A DNA stretch of 64,000 bases from Pseudonocardia sp. CNS-004 (GCA_001942185.1 MKJV01000101.1:172907-236906); one strand, 5' to 3'. Counted from the stretch's first letter, positions 21,129 through 31,009 are shown. Numbers and translations are program-made. The notes: generated from the sequence alone by a model not told the origin.

Positions 21129-23135
21129 CTAGATCTTGCGGTCGAACACCTCGCGCGCCCACGCCTCGCGACTGGTGAGCTCCGGCAGCGCGGCACGGTA
21201 GCGCCGCTGCAGGTCGGGCCACGCCTTCGCGATGTGCCGGTACTCCGACACCGCGTTCCCCAGCATGCTCCGGAACAGGGCCGGGTCGCGGCGGCGGAAC
21301 GTCACCCCGCGCCCGTCCGGGGTGGCCACGGTGGCGGAGTCGAGCCGCGACAGCACGAACCACTGCGCGTGCCGCGCGGGGACGTTGCGCTGCGGCACGG
21401 CCTGGTGGACGGGGTCGGGTGCACGCAGGTTGTGCAGCACGCCCCGAGCCAGCCCCTTCACGGCGCCGACCCTGCCGGACGGCGGCTCCGGGAACACCTG
21501 GGCCGAGAGCGCGTCGAGCTCGGAGAGCGGTACCTGGGTGGCCGAGTCCAGCGGCCTGCCGTCGTCGAACTCGGAACGCTTCGCACGGATGTCGCCGAGC
21601 ACCGTGGGCAGCGTGGGGAACAGGTGCTCCGGCCCGGACAGGAAGTCGCGCATCGCCATCCGCTGCAGCGCCACCGCCGAGTACTCCAGGAGCAGCAGGT
21701 GGCGCACCGTGCGCTTGAGGGTGTCGCGCAGGAGCGCGGTGGGGTTGTCCGGGCCGTGCAGCGCGGCCGCGACGAACCGGTTGCGGTAGTGGAAGTAGGC
21801 CTGCCAGTCGCTGGTGTCGTCCTTCTCGAGGAACGACATGTGCCAGATCCCGATGCCGGGCACGGTGGCCGTGCGGTAGCCCTTCGCGCGGGCACGCAGG
21901 CCGTACTCGGCGTCGTCCCACTTGATGAACAACGGCAGCGGCATGCCGACGTCCTCGGCGACCACGCGCGGGATCAGGCAGGTCCACCAGGCGTTGTAGT
22001 CGACGTCGACGCGCCGGTGCAGCCACGGCGTCTGGCGCAGCGGCCCGGCGGCCAGGTCGTGGTGGGGCTCGGTGCCGGGCGCGTTGCGCCACAGGAACGT
22101 GCCGCGGTCGACGACCTCGCCCATCGTCGAGAGCTGCGACCGCGCCTGCAGTGACAGCATCTGCCCGCCGACCAGCATCGGCGAGCGCGAGTAGCGGGAG
22201 AACGCGACGGCCCGCAGCACCGAGTCGGGCTCGAGCAGGATGTCGTCGTCCATGTAGAGGATCTGCTCGCAGTCGGTGTGCTCCAGCGCCTCGTACATGA
22301 TCCGCGCGTAGCCACCGGACCCGCCGAGGTTCGGCTGGTCGATGATCTTCAGTCTGTCCCCGAGCGCCGCGGCGGCCTGCTCGAAGCCCGGCTCGTCGCG
22401 CACCTTCTTGGTGCCCTGGTCCGGGACGATCACGGCGATGATCGCCTCCCGCACGAGCGGGTCCTCGCCGAGCGCGGTGAGGGTGGCGACGCAGTCGGCG
22501 GGGCGGTTGAAGGTGGGGGTGCCCACCGCAACCGCGGCCCGCCCGGTCGGCTCGTCGGTGGCGTACCAGCCGCCGCCGTGCAGCACGAGCTCGCCCTCGT
22601 CGGTGGTGAGGTCGAACCAGTACCACCCGCCGTCCTCGAACGGCCGCAGGTCGAGCGCCATGTCGAGCTCCTGGCGTCCCGTGACCACGACACCGCGCTC
22701 GAAGATGGTGGAGCCGTCGGACTTGGTGCGGTAGACGTCCACCCGGCCCGCCCCCTCGAGGGACAGCTTCAGGCGCACCTCGGTGAGCCGGCTCCAGCGC
22801 CGCCAGTACCCGGCCGCGAACGCGTTGAAGTACGCGGCGAAGGAGACCTCGCTCTGGTCGGGCACCACCGCGGAGGTCCGCGATGTGGCGCGCAGCCTGC
22901 GTGCGGTGACCGCCGAGCCGGCGAGATCGACCTTCTTCGGCTCGGGGCCGCCCGCGACGCCCGGCACCGTGGTGAGCCGGATCCCGGTGCGTTCGTCCAG
23001 GTAGAGGGATCGGACGCTCATCGGGTCACCCGTGCGCGGCAGGATCACCCGTTGCAGCAGGTGGCCGTCGGAGGGGGGCGTCGCACCGCGGCGACGCGCC
23101 GGCTTGGAGCGGGGCGGCGTCTCGGAGATCGTCAT
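21129..23135 (-). CDS. glfT2: Galactofuranosyltransferase GlfT2
   Basis: This 668-aa processive galactan polymerase carries the RVILPRTGDPMSVRSLYLDE opening seen in mycobacterial GlfT2. The N-domain has YFNAFAAGYWRRWS and FEDGGWYWFDLTTDEG. The GT-A domain has DQPNLGGSGGYARIMYEAL, YMDDDILLEPDS, IKWDDAEYGLRA and GIGIWHMSF. It adds alternating beta-1,5 and beta-1,6 galactofuranose from UDP-Galf on the cytosolic side. ATG 23135 is taken as the start; an in-frame ATG at 23171 would add 12 residues. It is convergent with its paralogue and divergent from an MFS gene. Confidence 0.92.
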   Translation of the reverse strand: MTISETPPRSKPARRRGATPPSDGHLLQRVILPRTGDPMSVRSLYLDERTGIRLTTVPGVAGGPEPKKVDLAGSAVTARRLRATSRTSAVVPDQSEVSFAAYFNAFAAGYWRRWSRLTEVRLKLSLEGAGRVDVYRTKSDGSTIFERGVVVTGRQELDMALDLRPFEDGGWYWFDLTTDEGELVLHGGGWYATDEPTGRAAVAVGTPTFNRPADCVATLTALGEDPLVREAIIAVIVPDQGTKKVRDEPGFEQAAAALGDRLKIIDQPNLGGSGGYARIMYEALEHTDCEQILYMDDDILLEPDSVLRAVAFSRYSRSPMLVGGQMLSLQARSQLSTMGEVVDRGTFLWRNAPGTEPHHDLAAGPLRQTPWLHRRVDVDYNAWWTCLIPRVVAEDVGMPLPLFIKWDDAEYGLRARAKGYRTATVPGIGIWHMSFLEKDDTSDWQAYFHYRNRFVAAALHGPDNPTALLRDTLKRTVRHLLLLEYSAVALQRMAMRDFLSGPEHLFPTLPTVLGDIRAKRSEFDDGRPLDSATQVPLSELDALSAQVFPEPPSGRVGAVKGLARGVLHNLRAPDPVHQAVPQRNVPARHAQWFVLSRLDSATVATPDGRGVTFRRRDPALFRSMLGNAVSEYRHIAKAWPDLQRRYRAALPELTSREAWAREVFDRKI

Positions 23136-23256
23136 CGAGGAGAGGTCCTGTGTGTCGAGGGCCGGGCACATCATCCGTGCGTACTCAGTGCCCGAGGGTA
23201 GCGACGCTGCGTACGCCCGCTTGCCGGGCACCCCGCGGCGGACAGGACGTGCGGTA

Positions 23257-23274
23257 GCTTGCTTCTCGGCAAGC
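23257..23274. promoter_or_regulatory. Operator-like palindrome upstream of MFS gene
   Basis: GCTTGC (23257-23262) and GCAAGC (23269-23274) form a perfect 6-bp inverted repeat with a 6-base spacer, 49 bp before the MFS start and 122 bp before glfT2. A closely similar palindrome lies upstream of gntP at 32593-32607. Dimeric regulator binding is plausible; the regulator is unknown. Confidence 0.4.
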
Positions 23275-23298
23275 AATATCACGTCGGCGGAGGGCCCC

Positions 23299-23331
23299 GA
23301 GTGATGTTCGAGTGATGTTCGAGTGACGTCC
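23299..23331 (+). repeat. Three tandem 11-bp repeats at the MFS start codon
   Basis: The unit GAGTGATGTTC occurs at 23299-23309 and 23310-23320, and a 9-of-11 copy (GAGTGACGTCC) at 23321-23331 contains the chosen GTG start. Because the unit is 11 bp, each copy's GTG falls in a different frame and only the third opens the long frame. Confidence 0.8.
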
Positions 23332-24501
23332 GAGGCATCCCGGGCCGGGACCCTGCGACGCCTCGCCGTCCCGGTGTTCCTCCCCGCCGCGGTCTTCGGC
23401 GTCGGGCAGGGCGCCGCGTTGCCGGTGGTGGCGCTGCAGGCCAGGGAGCTCGGGGCATCGGCCGGTGGCGCGGGCCTCATCGTGGCGCTCCTCGGTCTCG
23501 GCATGGTGCTCGGCGACCTCCCGGCCGGCCGGATCGTCACCCGCATCGGCGAGCGGGCCGCCGTGCTGCTCGGCAGCGGCATCGGGGCCGTGGGGACGGC
23601 GCTGTGCCTGCTGTCGTGGACGCCGGTGGTGCTCGGGATCGGTGTCGGGATGTACGGCGTGGCGGCAGCGGTGTGGGCACTGGCCCGCCAGGCCTACATC
23701 ATCGAGTCGGTGCCGATCGCGCTGCGGGCGCGGGCGCTGTCGGCGATGGCGGGGATGAGCAGGCTCGGCACGCTCATCGGGCCGTTCCTCGGGGCGGCCG
23801 TGGTGTACCTGCTCGGTCCCCGGGGCGGTTTCCTCGTGGAACTGGTCGCCGTGATCGTGGCCGGGGCGCTGATGGCCGGCATGCCCGCGGTCGAGTCGGA
23901 CCGCGCGGGCGGGCGGGCCACCCGGAGCCTCGTCGGCGTGTTGGTCCGCCACCGCAGGGTCCTGGGCACGCTCGGGACGAGCGCGCTCGTCATGGGGGCG
24001 TCGCGGGCCTCGCGCACCGCGGTGCTGCCGCTGTGGGCCGACCACATCGGCCTCGACGCCACCACGACGAGCCTGCTCTTCGGCGTGGGCGCCGCCGTCG
24101 ACGTCGCGCTGTCCTACCCGGCCGGACGCTGGATGGACCTGCGCGGCCGCCGGCCCGTCGCCGTCGGCTCGCTGGTGACGTTCGCCGCTGCCCACGCGGC
24201 CCTGCCGCTCACGGGCAGCGTGCTCACGCTCGGCCTCGTGGCGGTGCTCATGGGCGTCGCGAACGGGTTGAGCAACGGCCTGATCATGACGCTCGGCGCC
24301 GACTCCGCCCCGGAGGACGGGCGCGCGGAGTTCCTCGGCGCGTTCCGCCTCTGCCACGACACCGGCGCCCTCGCCGGGCCGCTGGTGCTCGCCGCCGTCA
24401 CCGCGGTGGCCACGCTGGGGCTGGGCTCCGTCGCGCTGGGCGCGCTCTCGGCGCTCGGCGCAGGCGGCATGGCGCGCTGGGTGCCCCGCCGGCAGCGTTG
24501 A
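23323..24501 (+). CDS. MFS transporter
   Basis: This 392-aa protein has twelve hydrophobic segments and the DHA1-like loop GMVLGDLPAGRIVTRIGER between helices 2 and 3, repeated in weaker form as YPAGRWMDLRGRRP in the second half. The start is the GTG at 23323 in the third copy of a short tandem repeat. It sits between glfT2 (divergent) and glf (convergent, 3-bp gap), so it interrupts what is an operon in mycobacteria. The substrate is unknown; export of an envelope precursor or a drug are both possible. Confidence 0.8.
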   Translation: MTSEASRAGTLRRLAVPVFLPAAVFGVGQGAALPVVALQARELGASAGGAGLIVALLGLGMVLGDLPAGRIVTRIGERAAVLLGSGIGAVGTALCLLSWTPVVLGIGVGMYGVAAAVWALARQAYIIESVPIALRARALSAMAGMSRLGTLIGPFLGAAVVYLLGPRGGFLVELVAVIVAGALMAGMPAVESDRAGGRATRSLVGVLVRHRRVLGTLGTSALVMGASRASRTAVLPLWADHIGLDATTTSLLFGVGAAVDVALSYPAGRWMDLRGRRPVAVGSLVTFAAAHAALPLTGSVLTLGLVAVLMGVANGLSNGLIMTLGADSAPEDGRAEFLGAFRLCHDTGALAGPLVLAAVTAVATLGLGSVALGALSALGAGGMARWVPRRQR

Positions 24502-24504
24502 CCG

Positions 24505-25695
24505 TCAGTCGTCGGACTCCGTGCCCGACAGCGCCTTGCCGTCGGTGAAGTAGGGGCGCAGGCGGTTTTCGAACATCGTCAGCGCCGAGCCGATGGCCAT
24601 GTGCATGTCGAGGTACTTGTACGTGCCCAGCCTGCCGCCGAACAGCACGTTCGCGTTGGCGGTCTCCTTGCGGGCGAGGTCGCGGTAGCGCTGCAGCTTC
24701 GCCCGGTTGTCCGGGGTGTTGATCGGGTAGTAGGGCTCGTCCCCCGACTCGGCGGACCGCGAGTACTCGCGCACGATCACGGTCTTGTCCGTGCGGTAGT
24801 CCCGCTCCGGGTGGAAGTGCCGGAACTCCAGGACCCGGGTGTAGGGGACGTCGGCGTCGTTGTAGTTCACGACGGAGGTGCCCTGGAAGTCGCCGGTCTC
24901 GACCACTTCCTGCTCGAAGTCGAGGGTGCGCCACCCGAGCTCGCCCTCCGAGAAGTCGAAGTAGCGGTCCAGCGGGCCGGTGTAGACGGTGGGCGTACCC
25001 GGCGGGATCTGGTCGCGCACCTCGAAGTAGTCGACGTCGAGGCGCACGTCGATGTTCGGGTGGTCGGCCATCCTCTCGAGCCACGCGGTGTAGCCGTCGG
25101 TCGGAAGGCCCTCGTACGTGTCGTTGAAGTACCGGTTGTCGAACGTGTACCGGACCGGCAGCCGCGTGATGATCGACGGGTCGAGCTCGGTGGGGTCGGT
25201 CTGCCACTGCTTGGTCGTGTACCCCTTGACGAACGCCTCGTAGAGCGGGCGGCCGATCAGCGAGACCGCCTTCTCCTCGAGGTTCGCCGCGTCCTTCGTG
25301 TCGATCTCACCCGACTGCTCGGCGATGAGGGCGCGGGCTTCGTCGGGGGTGTGCGAGCGGCCGAAGAACTGATTGATCAGCGCCAGGTTCATCGGGAACG
25401 CGTAGACCTGGTCACCCACCCGGGCGAAAACCCGGTGCTGGTAGCCGGTGAACGAGGTGAAGCGGTTGACGTACTCCCACACCCGCTCGTTGGACGTGTG
25501 GAACAGGTGGGCGCCGTAGCGGTGGATCTCGATACCCGTCTCCGGTTCGACCTCGGAGTAGGCGTTGCCACCGATGTGCGAGCGGCGCTCGAGCACCAGC
25601 ACACGCTTGCCCAGCTCGCCGGCGGCCTGTTCGGCCACGGTGAGGCCGAAGAAGCCCGAACCGACGACGACGAGGTCGTATCCCGAGTACGTCAC
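24505..25695 (-). CDS. glf: UDP-galactopyranose mutase
   Basis: This 396-aa flavoenzyme converts UDP-galactopyranose to UDP-galactofuranose, the donor for GlfT1 and GlfT2. The FAD loop VVVGSGFFGLTVAEQ, the substrate loop RYGAHLFHTSNERVWEYVNR, KGYTTKQWQTDP, RLPVRYTFDNRYF and the C-terminal GGRLGTYKYLDMHMAIGSAL are all present and nearly identical to the mycobacterial protein. GTG 25695 gives an N-terminus close in length to known Glf; upstream in-frame starts at 25701 and 25725 are possible. No strong ribosome-binding site distinguishes them. Confidence 0.95.
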   Translation of the reverse strand: MTYSGYDLVVVGSGFFGLTVAEQAAGELGKRVLVLERRSHIGGNAYSEVEPETGIEIHRYGAHLFHTSNERVWEYVNRFTSFTGYQHRVFARVGDQVYAFPMNLALINQFFGRSHTPDEARALIAEQSGEIDTKDAANLEEKAVSLIGRPLYEAFVKGYTTKQWQTDPTELDPSIITRLPVRYTFDNRYFNDTYEGLPTDGYTAWLERMADHPNIDVRLDVDYFEVRDQIPPGTPTVYTGPLDRYFDFSEGELGWRTLDFEQEVVETGDFQGTSVVNYNDADVPYTRVLEFRHFHPERDYRTDKTVIVREYSRSAESGDEPYYPINTPDNRAKLQRYRDLARKETANANVLFGGRLGTYKYLDMHMAIGSALTMFENRLRPYFTDGKALSGTESDD

Positions 25696-25821
25696 GCCCA
25701 CGGAGGGTAGTGGGCGGCTCGCCACGCCCTGACCCTGGCATCACGGAGTCGCCGTGGTCGGCGTGTAGGTTCGCGGCCGTTGCCGTCATCCGGCGACGGC
25801 GGCGATGCGGGGGTTCGGCAG

Positions 25822-27799
25822 GTGGGCGCAGGCGCGCACGAGGTGGCGCTCTACGCGCTCACACTCTGGGTGCCCGGTCTCGCGCTCGGCGCGCTCGCCG
25901 GACTGCGCAGCTGGACGCTCGCCGCCGCGGCCCCGCTGCTCACCTACTCCGTCGCGGGACTGTTCGGCCCGATCTTCGCCGCGCTGGGCATCGGGTGGTC
26001 ACCGACCAGCGCCGGTCTGCTGCTCGTGGTGCTCTGCGCGCTGGGCGTGCTCTGGCACGTCGCCGGCCGGCAACGCTGGGGTGCGCACTGGCTCGGTCGC
26101 CGCCTGCCGGCCCCCGGTGCGTATGCCGGCCCGCAGCAGGTCTGGGAACGGTGGGTGCACGTCGCCGTTGCCGCGGCCGTCTGCTGGGTGGTCGTGCTGG
26201 GCGGCACCGTGATCTGGGCCGGGCTGGGGCACCTCTCCGCGATCCCCCAGGACTGGGACGCCGCGTTCCACGCCAACGGCATCCGGTGGATCGCCGAGAC
26301 CGGCGACAGCAGCCTCGTCGGGATGGGCAAGGTCAACTGGTACGAGGACGACGTCGAGGTCTTCTACCCCAACGCCTACCACCTGCTGGGCTCGATCGTC
26401 CTGCTGATCACGGGCGCGGACGTGCCGACCGTCCTCAACGCGCAGACCGTGCTGCTGCCCGGCATGGGCGCGCTCGTGATCGTCGCGCTGGTGCACCGGT
26501 TCCGCGGCCGGGCCGTGCTCGCCGTCGCCGCCGCCGCGTGCGGGGTCGCGGTCACCTCGTTCTACGACATGTTGTGGCGTGGGCCGCTGCTGCCGTTCGT
26601 CACCGGCGCGGTGCTGATGCCGCTGGCCGCGGTGCTGCTGCTCGACGTCCTCGACGCCCCCGGGCTGCGGAAGATCGGCCGCGGCCTGCTGTTCGGCGTC
26701 GCGCTGCTCGGGATGATCTCGCTCAACCCGGCCACTCTGTTCAGCGCTGCCGTGTTCGTCCTGCCCGCGATGGTGCAGCGCTGGGCGGGCAACCCGCGCC
26801 TGCTGCTGCGCGAACCGCTCGTCGTGCTCGCCGCGGGCGCGCGGCCGCGGTGCTGGCGCTGCCCCAGCTGCTCGGCTCGATCGGCAGCGCATCGGGCGAA
26901 CCGGTGTACGACTGGCCCGCGGAACTGACCCAGTCCGAGGCGCTCGGCGAGCTGCTGGCACTCGCCCACGACGGCCTGCACCCGCAGTGGGTGCTCGTCC
27001 TCGTCACCGCCATCGGGATCGCATGCCTACGCCACCTCGGCGCGCTGCGCTGGATCTTCGCGTCGGGGTTCGCCTTCGGCACGATGTTCGTGCTGGCGGC
27101 GTCGTCGGACGAACCGTGGGTCAACACGGTGACCCGGCCGTGGTGGAACGACCAGTGGCGGCTCATCGGGCTGTGCGTGGTGCCCGTCGCCGTGCTCGCC
27201 GGCCACGGGCTGGCCGAGCTGCAGCGCCACGCGGCGACCGGGGTCAGGGCGCTCGCCACCAAGGTCGGGGCCGGGCCACCGGCCGTGGCGCGCATCGCGT
27301 CGACGGTCCTCGCGACCGGCCTCGTCATGACGATCTTCCTGGTGGCGACCGAGGACCTGTACCTGGGCCGCAACGTCACGCGGATGCGCCTGGCCGCCCC
27401 CGACGGCCCCGTCGTGTCGTCGCTCGAGGCCGACGCGATGCGGGTGCTCGCGGATCTCGTGCCGGACGACCAGCGCGTCATGACGACCGCGGCGACGGCT
27501 CGGCGTGGATGTACGCCGTGGCGGGCGTCCACCCGGTCGCGGGCTTCTACAACGCCTCCCGGATCGGGCCGGACGCCCAGCTGCTGAACACGCGCTTCAA
27601 CAGCTACCCGGTGGACCGTTCGGTGCGGGCCGCCGTCGCCCGCCTCGACGTCACCTACGTCATGCTCGGGCGCGGTTTCGTCCGCACCGACTGGCGGCGG
27701 GCACCCGGCCTGCTCGGCCTCGAGGACGCACCGTGGCTGCAGACCGTGTACCGCAACCGGGACGCGGTCATCTACCGGATCAGGGCACGGCCGAGCTGA
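25822..27799 (+). CDS. DUF6541-like polytopic membrane protein, probable GT-C transferase (two frameshifts)
   Basis: This membrane protein of about 659 aa has many hydrophobic helices and an extracellular acidic loop, PQDWDAAFHANGIRWIAETG (about residue 155), which resembles the catalytic loop of GT-C enzymes. The C-terminal soluble part has FYNASRIGPDAQLLNTRFN. Length and neighbourhood (beside glf) recall Rv3779 of mycobacteria, but orthology is not proved. Missing bases near 26841 and 27493 are needed for one frame. The start is uncertain: GTG 25822 is preferred because GGGGG precedes it; GTG 25843 and an earlier start at 25780 are also in frame. It converges on the NUDIX gene. Confidence 0.65.
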
Positions 27800-27807
27800 T
27801 TCGTCGG

Positions 27808-28212
27808 TCAGCTCGCCCGCTCGAACCATGCGCTGATCGAACGCTTGTATCCGTCCGGCATGTACAAGCCGCCCACCTCGGACCTCGCGAAGAGGCCGAT
27901 CTCCTTGTGCTCGTGCGACAGGACCGGCTCGACGTCGGAAACCGGGTAGCAGCCGTAGGTCGCGATGAACACGTGCCTCTCGGCCGCGTCGATGTAGTAC
28001 ATCCACGTGTCCAGGACGGGACCCGCCGTGATCTTCCACTGCGTCTCCTCGGCGAACTCCCTGATGACGCACTCCTCCGGAGACTCACCGATCTCGATAC
28101 GTCCGCCGGGAAGCTCCCACTCGTCGCGCTCGTTCTTCAGGAGCAGAACTCGTCGCCGCGAATCGAGAACAACACCTTTGATCGAAACGGAGAACGTCGA
28201 CGAGTGCAGCAC
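27808..28212 (-). CDS. NUDIX hydrolase
   Basis: This 134-aa protein has the Nudix box GRIEIGESPEECVIREFAEE followed by TQW, where the canonical box has x-Gly-hydrophobic; the Gly is Gln here. The REFAEE catalytic core is intact. GTG 28212 is chosen because AGAGGA lies six bases upstream and the conserved domain (FSVSIKGVVLD) begins just after. A longer in-frame extension to 28347 looks non-coding. The substrate is probably a nucleoside diphosphate derivative but cannot be specified. It converges on the DUF6541 gene with 8 bp between. Confidence 0.8.
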   Translation of the reverse strand: MLHSSTFSVSIKGVVLDSRRRVLLLKNERDEWELPGGRIEIGESPEECVIREFAEETQWKITAGPVLDTWMYYIDAAERHVFIATYGCYPVSDVEPVLSHEHKEIGLFARSEVGGLYMPDGYKRSISAWFERAS

Positions 28213-28513
28213 CGGAATCCTCTCGAGGCGGGTGCAGGTCCACCGCGAAGGTAGCAACCGCAGCCGGTCCGTGTGATTGACAACGGGGCCTCGGTCCTCG
28301 ACCGCAGCGCGGCCACGATCAACAAGCCCCGAAGGCGACGGCCTCACCCATACCGCTGACGGCCACTCTGGCGGGTGCCTTGTCAGGTGGGAGTTCGTCG
28401 GGTCGGGTGTTGCGTGCTGATCTGCGACTACGTCAAATCAGCGAGGTCACGTCCTGGCGTCGCGCGGTAGGTCGGCGTTCGTCAGCGCACTCCCACGCCA
28501 TACCCTTGCCGCC
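28213..28513. other. Intergenic region between divergent genes
   Basis: These 301 bases separate the divergent NUDIX and AftA-like genes and should hold both promoters. A TTGACA hexamer on the plus strand at about 28277 has no convincing -10 partner. No RNA gene, repeat or coding frame is recognised. Confidence 0.35.
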
Positions 28514-30192
28514 GTGTCCGCACGCACCGAGGCGGAGGCAGGCGACCTCGACCTGACGACCGCCGCCCCGGCTCCCGACCTGCCGGGCCGGCCCGTCCGA
28601 CTCGCGGCCGGCGCGGGTGAGGTCGTCGCCGCGGTGGGCGCCGCGCTGCTGACGCTGCAGCTGAGCGGGTCGGTGGACGTCGACCCGCTGGACCGGGTCG
28701 GCCAGGTGAGCGGCCTGGCGCGCTCGACCTGCAGTTCGTCCTCCTGGGACTGGCCGTGCTCGTCGCCTGCATCGCGACGGCGCGCTTCCCACGGGTGTTC
28801 GCGGTGGTCGGCAGGGTCGCGTGCGCCGCGGTCGCCGGGCTCGCCACCGGGCTCGTCGCGGGCGGCGTCGTCCTCGCGTTGCACGGCACGACGTGGGGGC
28901 TGTTCGCCAACTGGGGCGACTCCGGCCAGCTCATCCGGTGGGCCGACGACATCGTCGCAGGCAGGCCCGTGCCCCCCGACTACCCGCCCGCGGTGCTGCA
29001 CCTGATCGCGCGCTGGGCCGAGCTCACCGGCGACTCGACGGCGGGGGCCTTGCGCACGTCGCAGGTGCTGGGCACCGCGCTGTTCGGCCCGCTGGCGTAC
29101 CTGTCGTGGCGCCTGGTGCTCACGCCGGTGTGGGCGCTGGCGGTGACGCTGGTGGCCGCGATGCCGCTGCTGGAGCCGTACAAGCCGTACACGACGGTCG
29201 TGCTGGTAGCGCTGGTGCCGCTGCTGATCGCCTTCGCGCAGCTGCTGCACCGCGCCGCCGGACAGACCTGGATCCGCCTCGCGTTCGCAGGAGCCGCGGC
29301 GGGCGTGCTGCTCGGGGTCCTGTTCAACGTCTACTCGGGCTGGTTCCTCTGGTCGGCGCCGGGGGCACTGGTGGCCGTGCTCGTGCGGTTCCCGTGGCGA
29401 GCGCCGCTGCGGGGCCTCACGCTGCTCGCGACGGCGCTGGCCGGCCTGGTCGCGATCGCGTGGCCGCACCTGTTCGGGCTGATCGCCGCTGCGGGCACGG
29501 TGCAGGACCGCTACTTCTACTTCGACACCGCCGTCGAACCCGCCTACATCGCGATGTGGCGCAACGACCTCCCCGGCGACGTCGGGCCGTGGCCGCCCCC
29601 CGGCGAGCTGGCAGGCGTCGGCGTGTTCACGGTGCTGCTCGTGGCCGCGCTCGGCGTGGCCGTCGCGGTGGGTGCCCGCCGGACCGCCGTGATCACCGCG
29701 GGCGCGCTGCTCGCCGGGGCGTGGGTGCTGCGCCTCGCGATCGCCTCCCAGATGTACGACACCCAGACCGTGCAGCTCTACCCCCGCACCACCGCGGAGA
29801 TCCTCTTCTGCCTGCTCGTGCTGGCCGTGCTCGCGGCGCGGTACGGCGGGCAGCGGCTGCAGGACGCCTGGCGCGCCCACGCCGTCACCGCCAACGGCCA
29901 CGTTCCGCGGAACGTGGCCCCGGTCCACGCGGCCCCGATCATCGGCGCGCTCTGCGCGGCACTGCTGCTCGCCCTCTCGATGGGCTCGGCCACCGCCGAC
30001 CGGTACCTGCCCCGCAACGACAAGTCGGTGGGGCTGCTGGCGTACGTGGCGCAGAACGTGCGGGAGCCGGACGGGACGTGCCCGGCCTACAGCGGACCGA
30101 TCGGCTGCGCCCCCGATCCGGGGACCCTCCTGCGCGGCGAGTGGCCGCCACCGAGTCCGGGCAACACCACACAGCAGCCACCCCCACCCTGA
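28514..30192 (+). CDS. AftA-like galactan arabinofuranosyltransferase (GT-C; one frameshift)
   Basis: This polytopic protein of about 559 aa starts at GTG 28514. It has eleven or so helices and an extracellular loop, ANWGDSGQLIRWADDIV, followed by DYPPAVLHLIARWAELTGD, which resembles the AftA YPP..R.A.LTG region. AftA adds the first arabinofuranose to galactan from decaprenyl-phosphoryl-arabinose. The frame shifts near 28722; one missing G gives GLARLDLQFVLLGLAVL. It is shorter than mycobacterial AftA (643 aa): after the last helix only about 65 residues follow, ending in a proline run, so the usual C-terminal soluble domain is largely absent. Family membership is likely, exact function less so. 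Confidence 0.62.
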
Positions 30193-30259
30193 CGGACCGC
30201 TCCCCGCGACCGGTCCAGCTCCGACGGTCAGTGCGATGCTGCTTCGACGCTGACGACCT

Positions 30260-31009
30260 TCACCCCGGTAGCGCGATAGGCCCCAGCACGTCGGGATCGG
30301 ACTCGTTCGTGACGAGCGTCCAGGCGCCCGGCAACGGCGCCCAGCACGGCACGGCATGCGGCGACAGCTTGGTGGCATCCGCGAGAACGATGATCGTGCG
30401 GGCACGCTCGGTGACCTTCTCCTTCACCGCGACCTCGGGGAGCGTCGGCTCCCCGACACCGTAGGCCGGGTGCACGGCGTCACCGCCGAGGAAGGCGACG
30501 TCCACGACCAGCCGTTCGAGGGCCAGCGCGGCCAGGGGACCGACGAGACCGTGGCTCTTGGCCGGCACGGTGCCACCGAGCAGCACCGACTCCAGCCCCG
30601 GCGCGCCGGAGAGGAACACCGCGATCTCCGGGCTGCGCGTCACGACCGTGAGCCCGGTGCGGTCGACGAGCTGTTCGGCGAGCCGCGCACACGTCGATCC
30701 CGAGTCGAGGAAGATCGTGCCGGATTCGGGGCACAGATCCGCCGCGGCCGCACCGATCGCGGCCTTGGCGGCCGGTTCGAGGCGCTGCCGCTCGTGCAGT
30801 GATCGTTCGTGGAACGCCGCGGCCGTGAGTGCGCCGCCGTAGGTCCGGGTCACCGCTGCCTGCTCGGTCAGCCGGGCGAGGTCCCGCCGCACCGTCGACG
30901 GTGAGACCCCGAGCGTGACGGCGAGGTCGTCGACGTGGGTGGTCCCGGCACGGAGCAGCGCCAGCAACCGTTCGTGCCGGGATCGGGTACCGCGGCGCAG
31001 GTCGGCCAC
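30260..31009 (-). CDS. DeoR-family transcriptional regulator
   Basis: This 249-aa regulator has an N-terminal DeoR HTH (HVDDLAVTLGVSPSTVRRDL, residues 26-45) and a C-terminal sugar-phosphate-binding domain with IFLDSGSTC, VVTRSPEIA and ADATKL. It lies 18 bp downstream of gntP on the same strand and is probably co-transcribed, so it is the likely local regulator of gluconate or related sugar-acid uptake. Candidate operators are the two palindromes upstream of gntP. Confidence 0.85.
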   Translation of the reverse strand: MADLRRGTRSRHERLLALLRAGTTHVDDLAVTLGVSPSTVRRDLARLTEQAAVTRTYGGALTAAAFHERSLHERQRLEPAAKAAIGAAAADLCPESGTIFLDSGSTCARLAEQLVDRTGLTVVTRSPEIAVFLSGAPGLESVLLGGTVPAKSHGLVGPLAALALERLVVDVAFLGGDAVHPAYGVGEPTLPEVAVKEKVTERARTIIVLADATKLSPHAVPCWAPLPGAWTLVTNESDPDVLGPIALPG

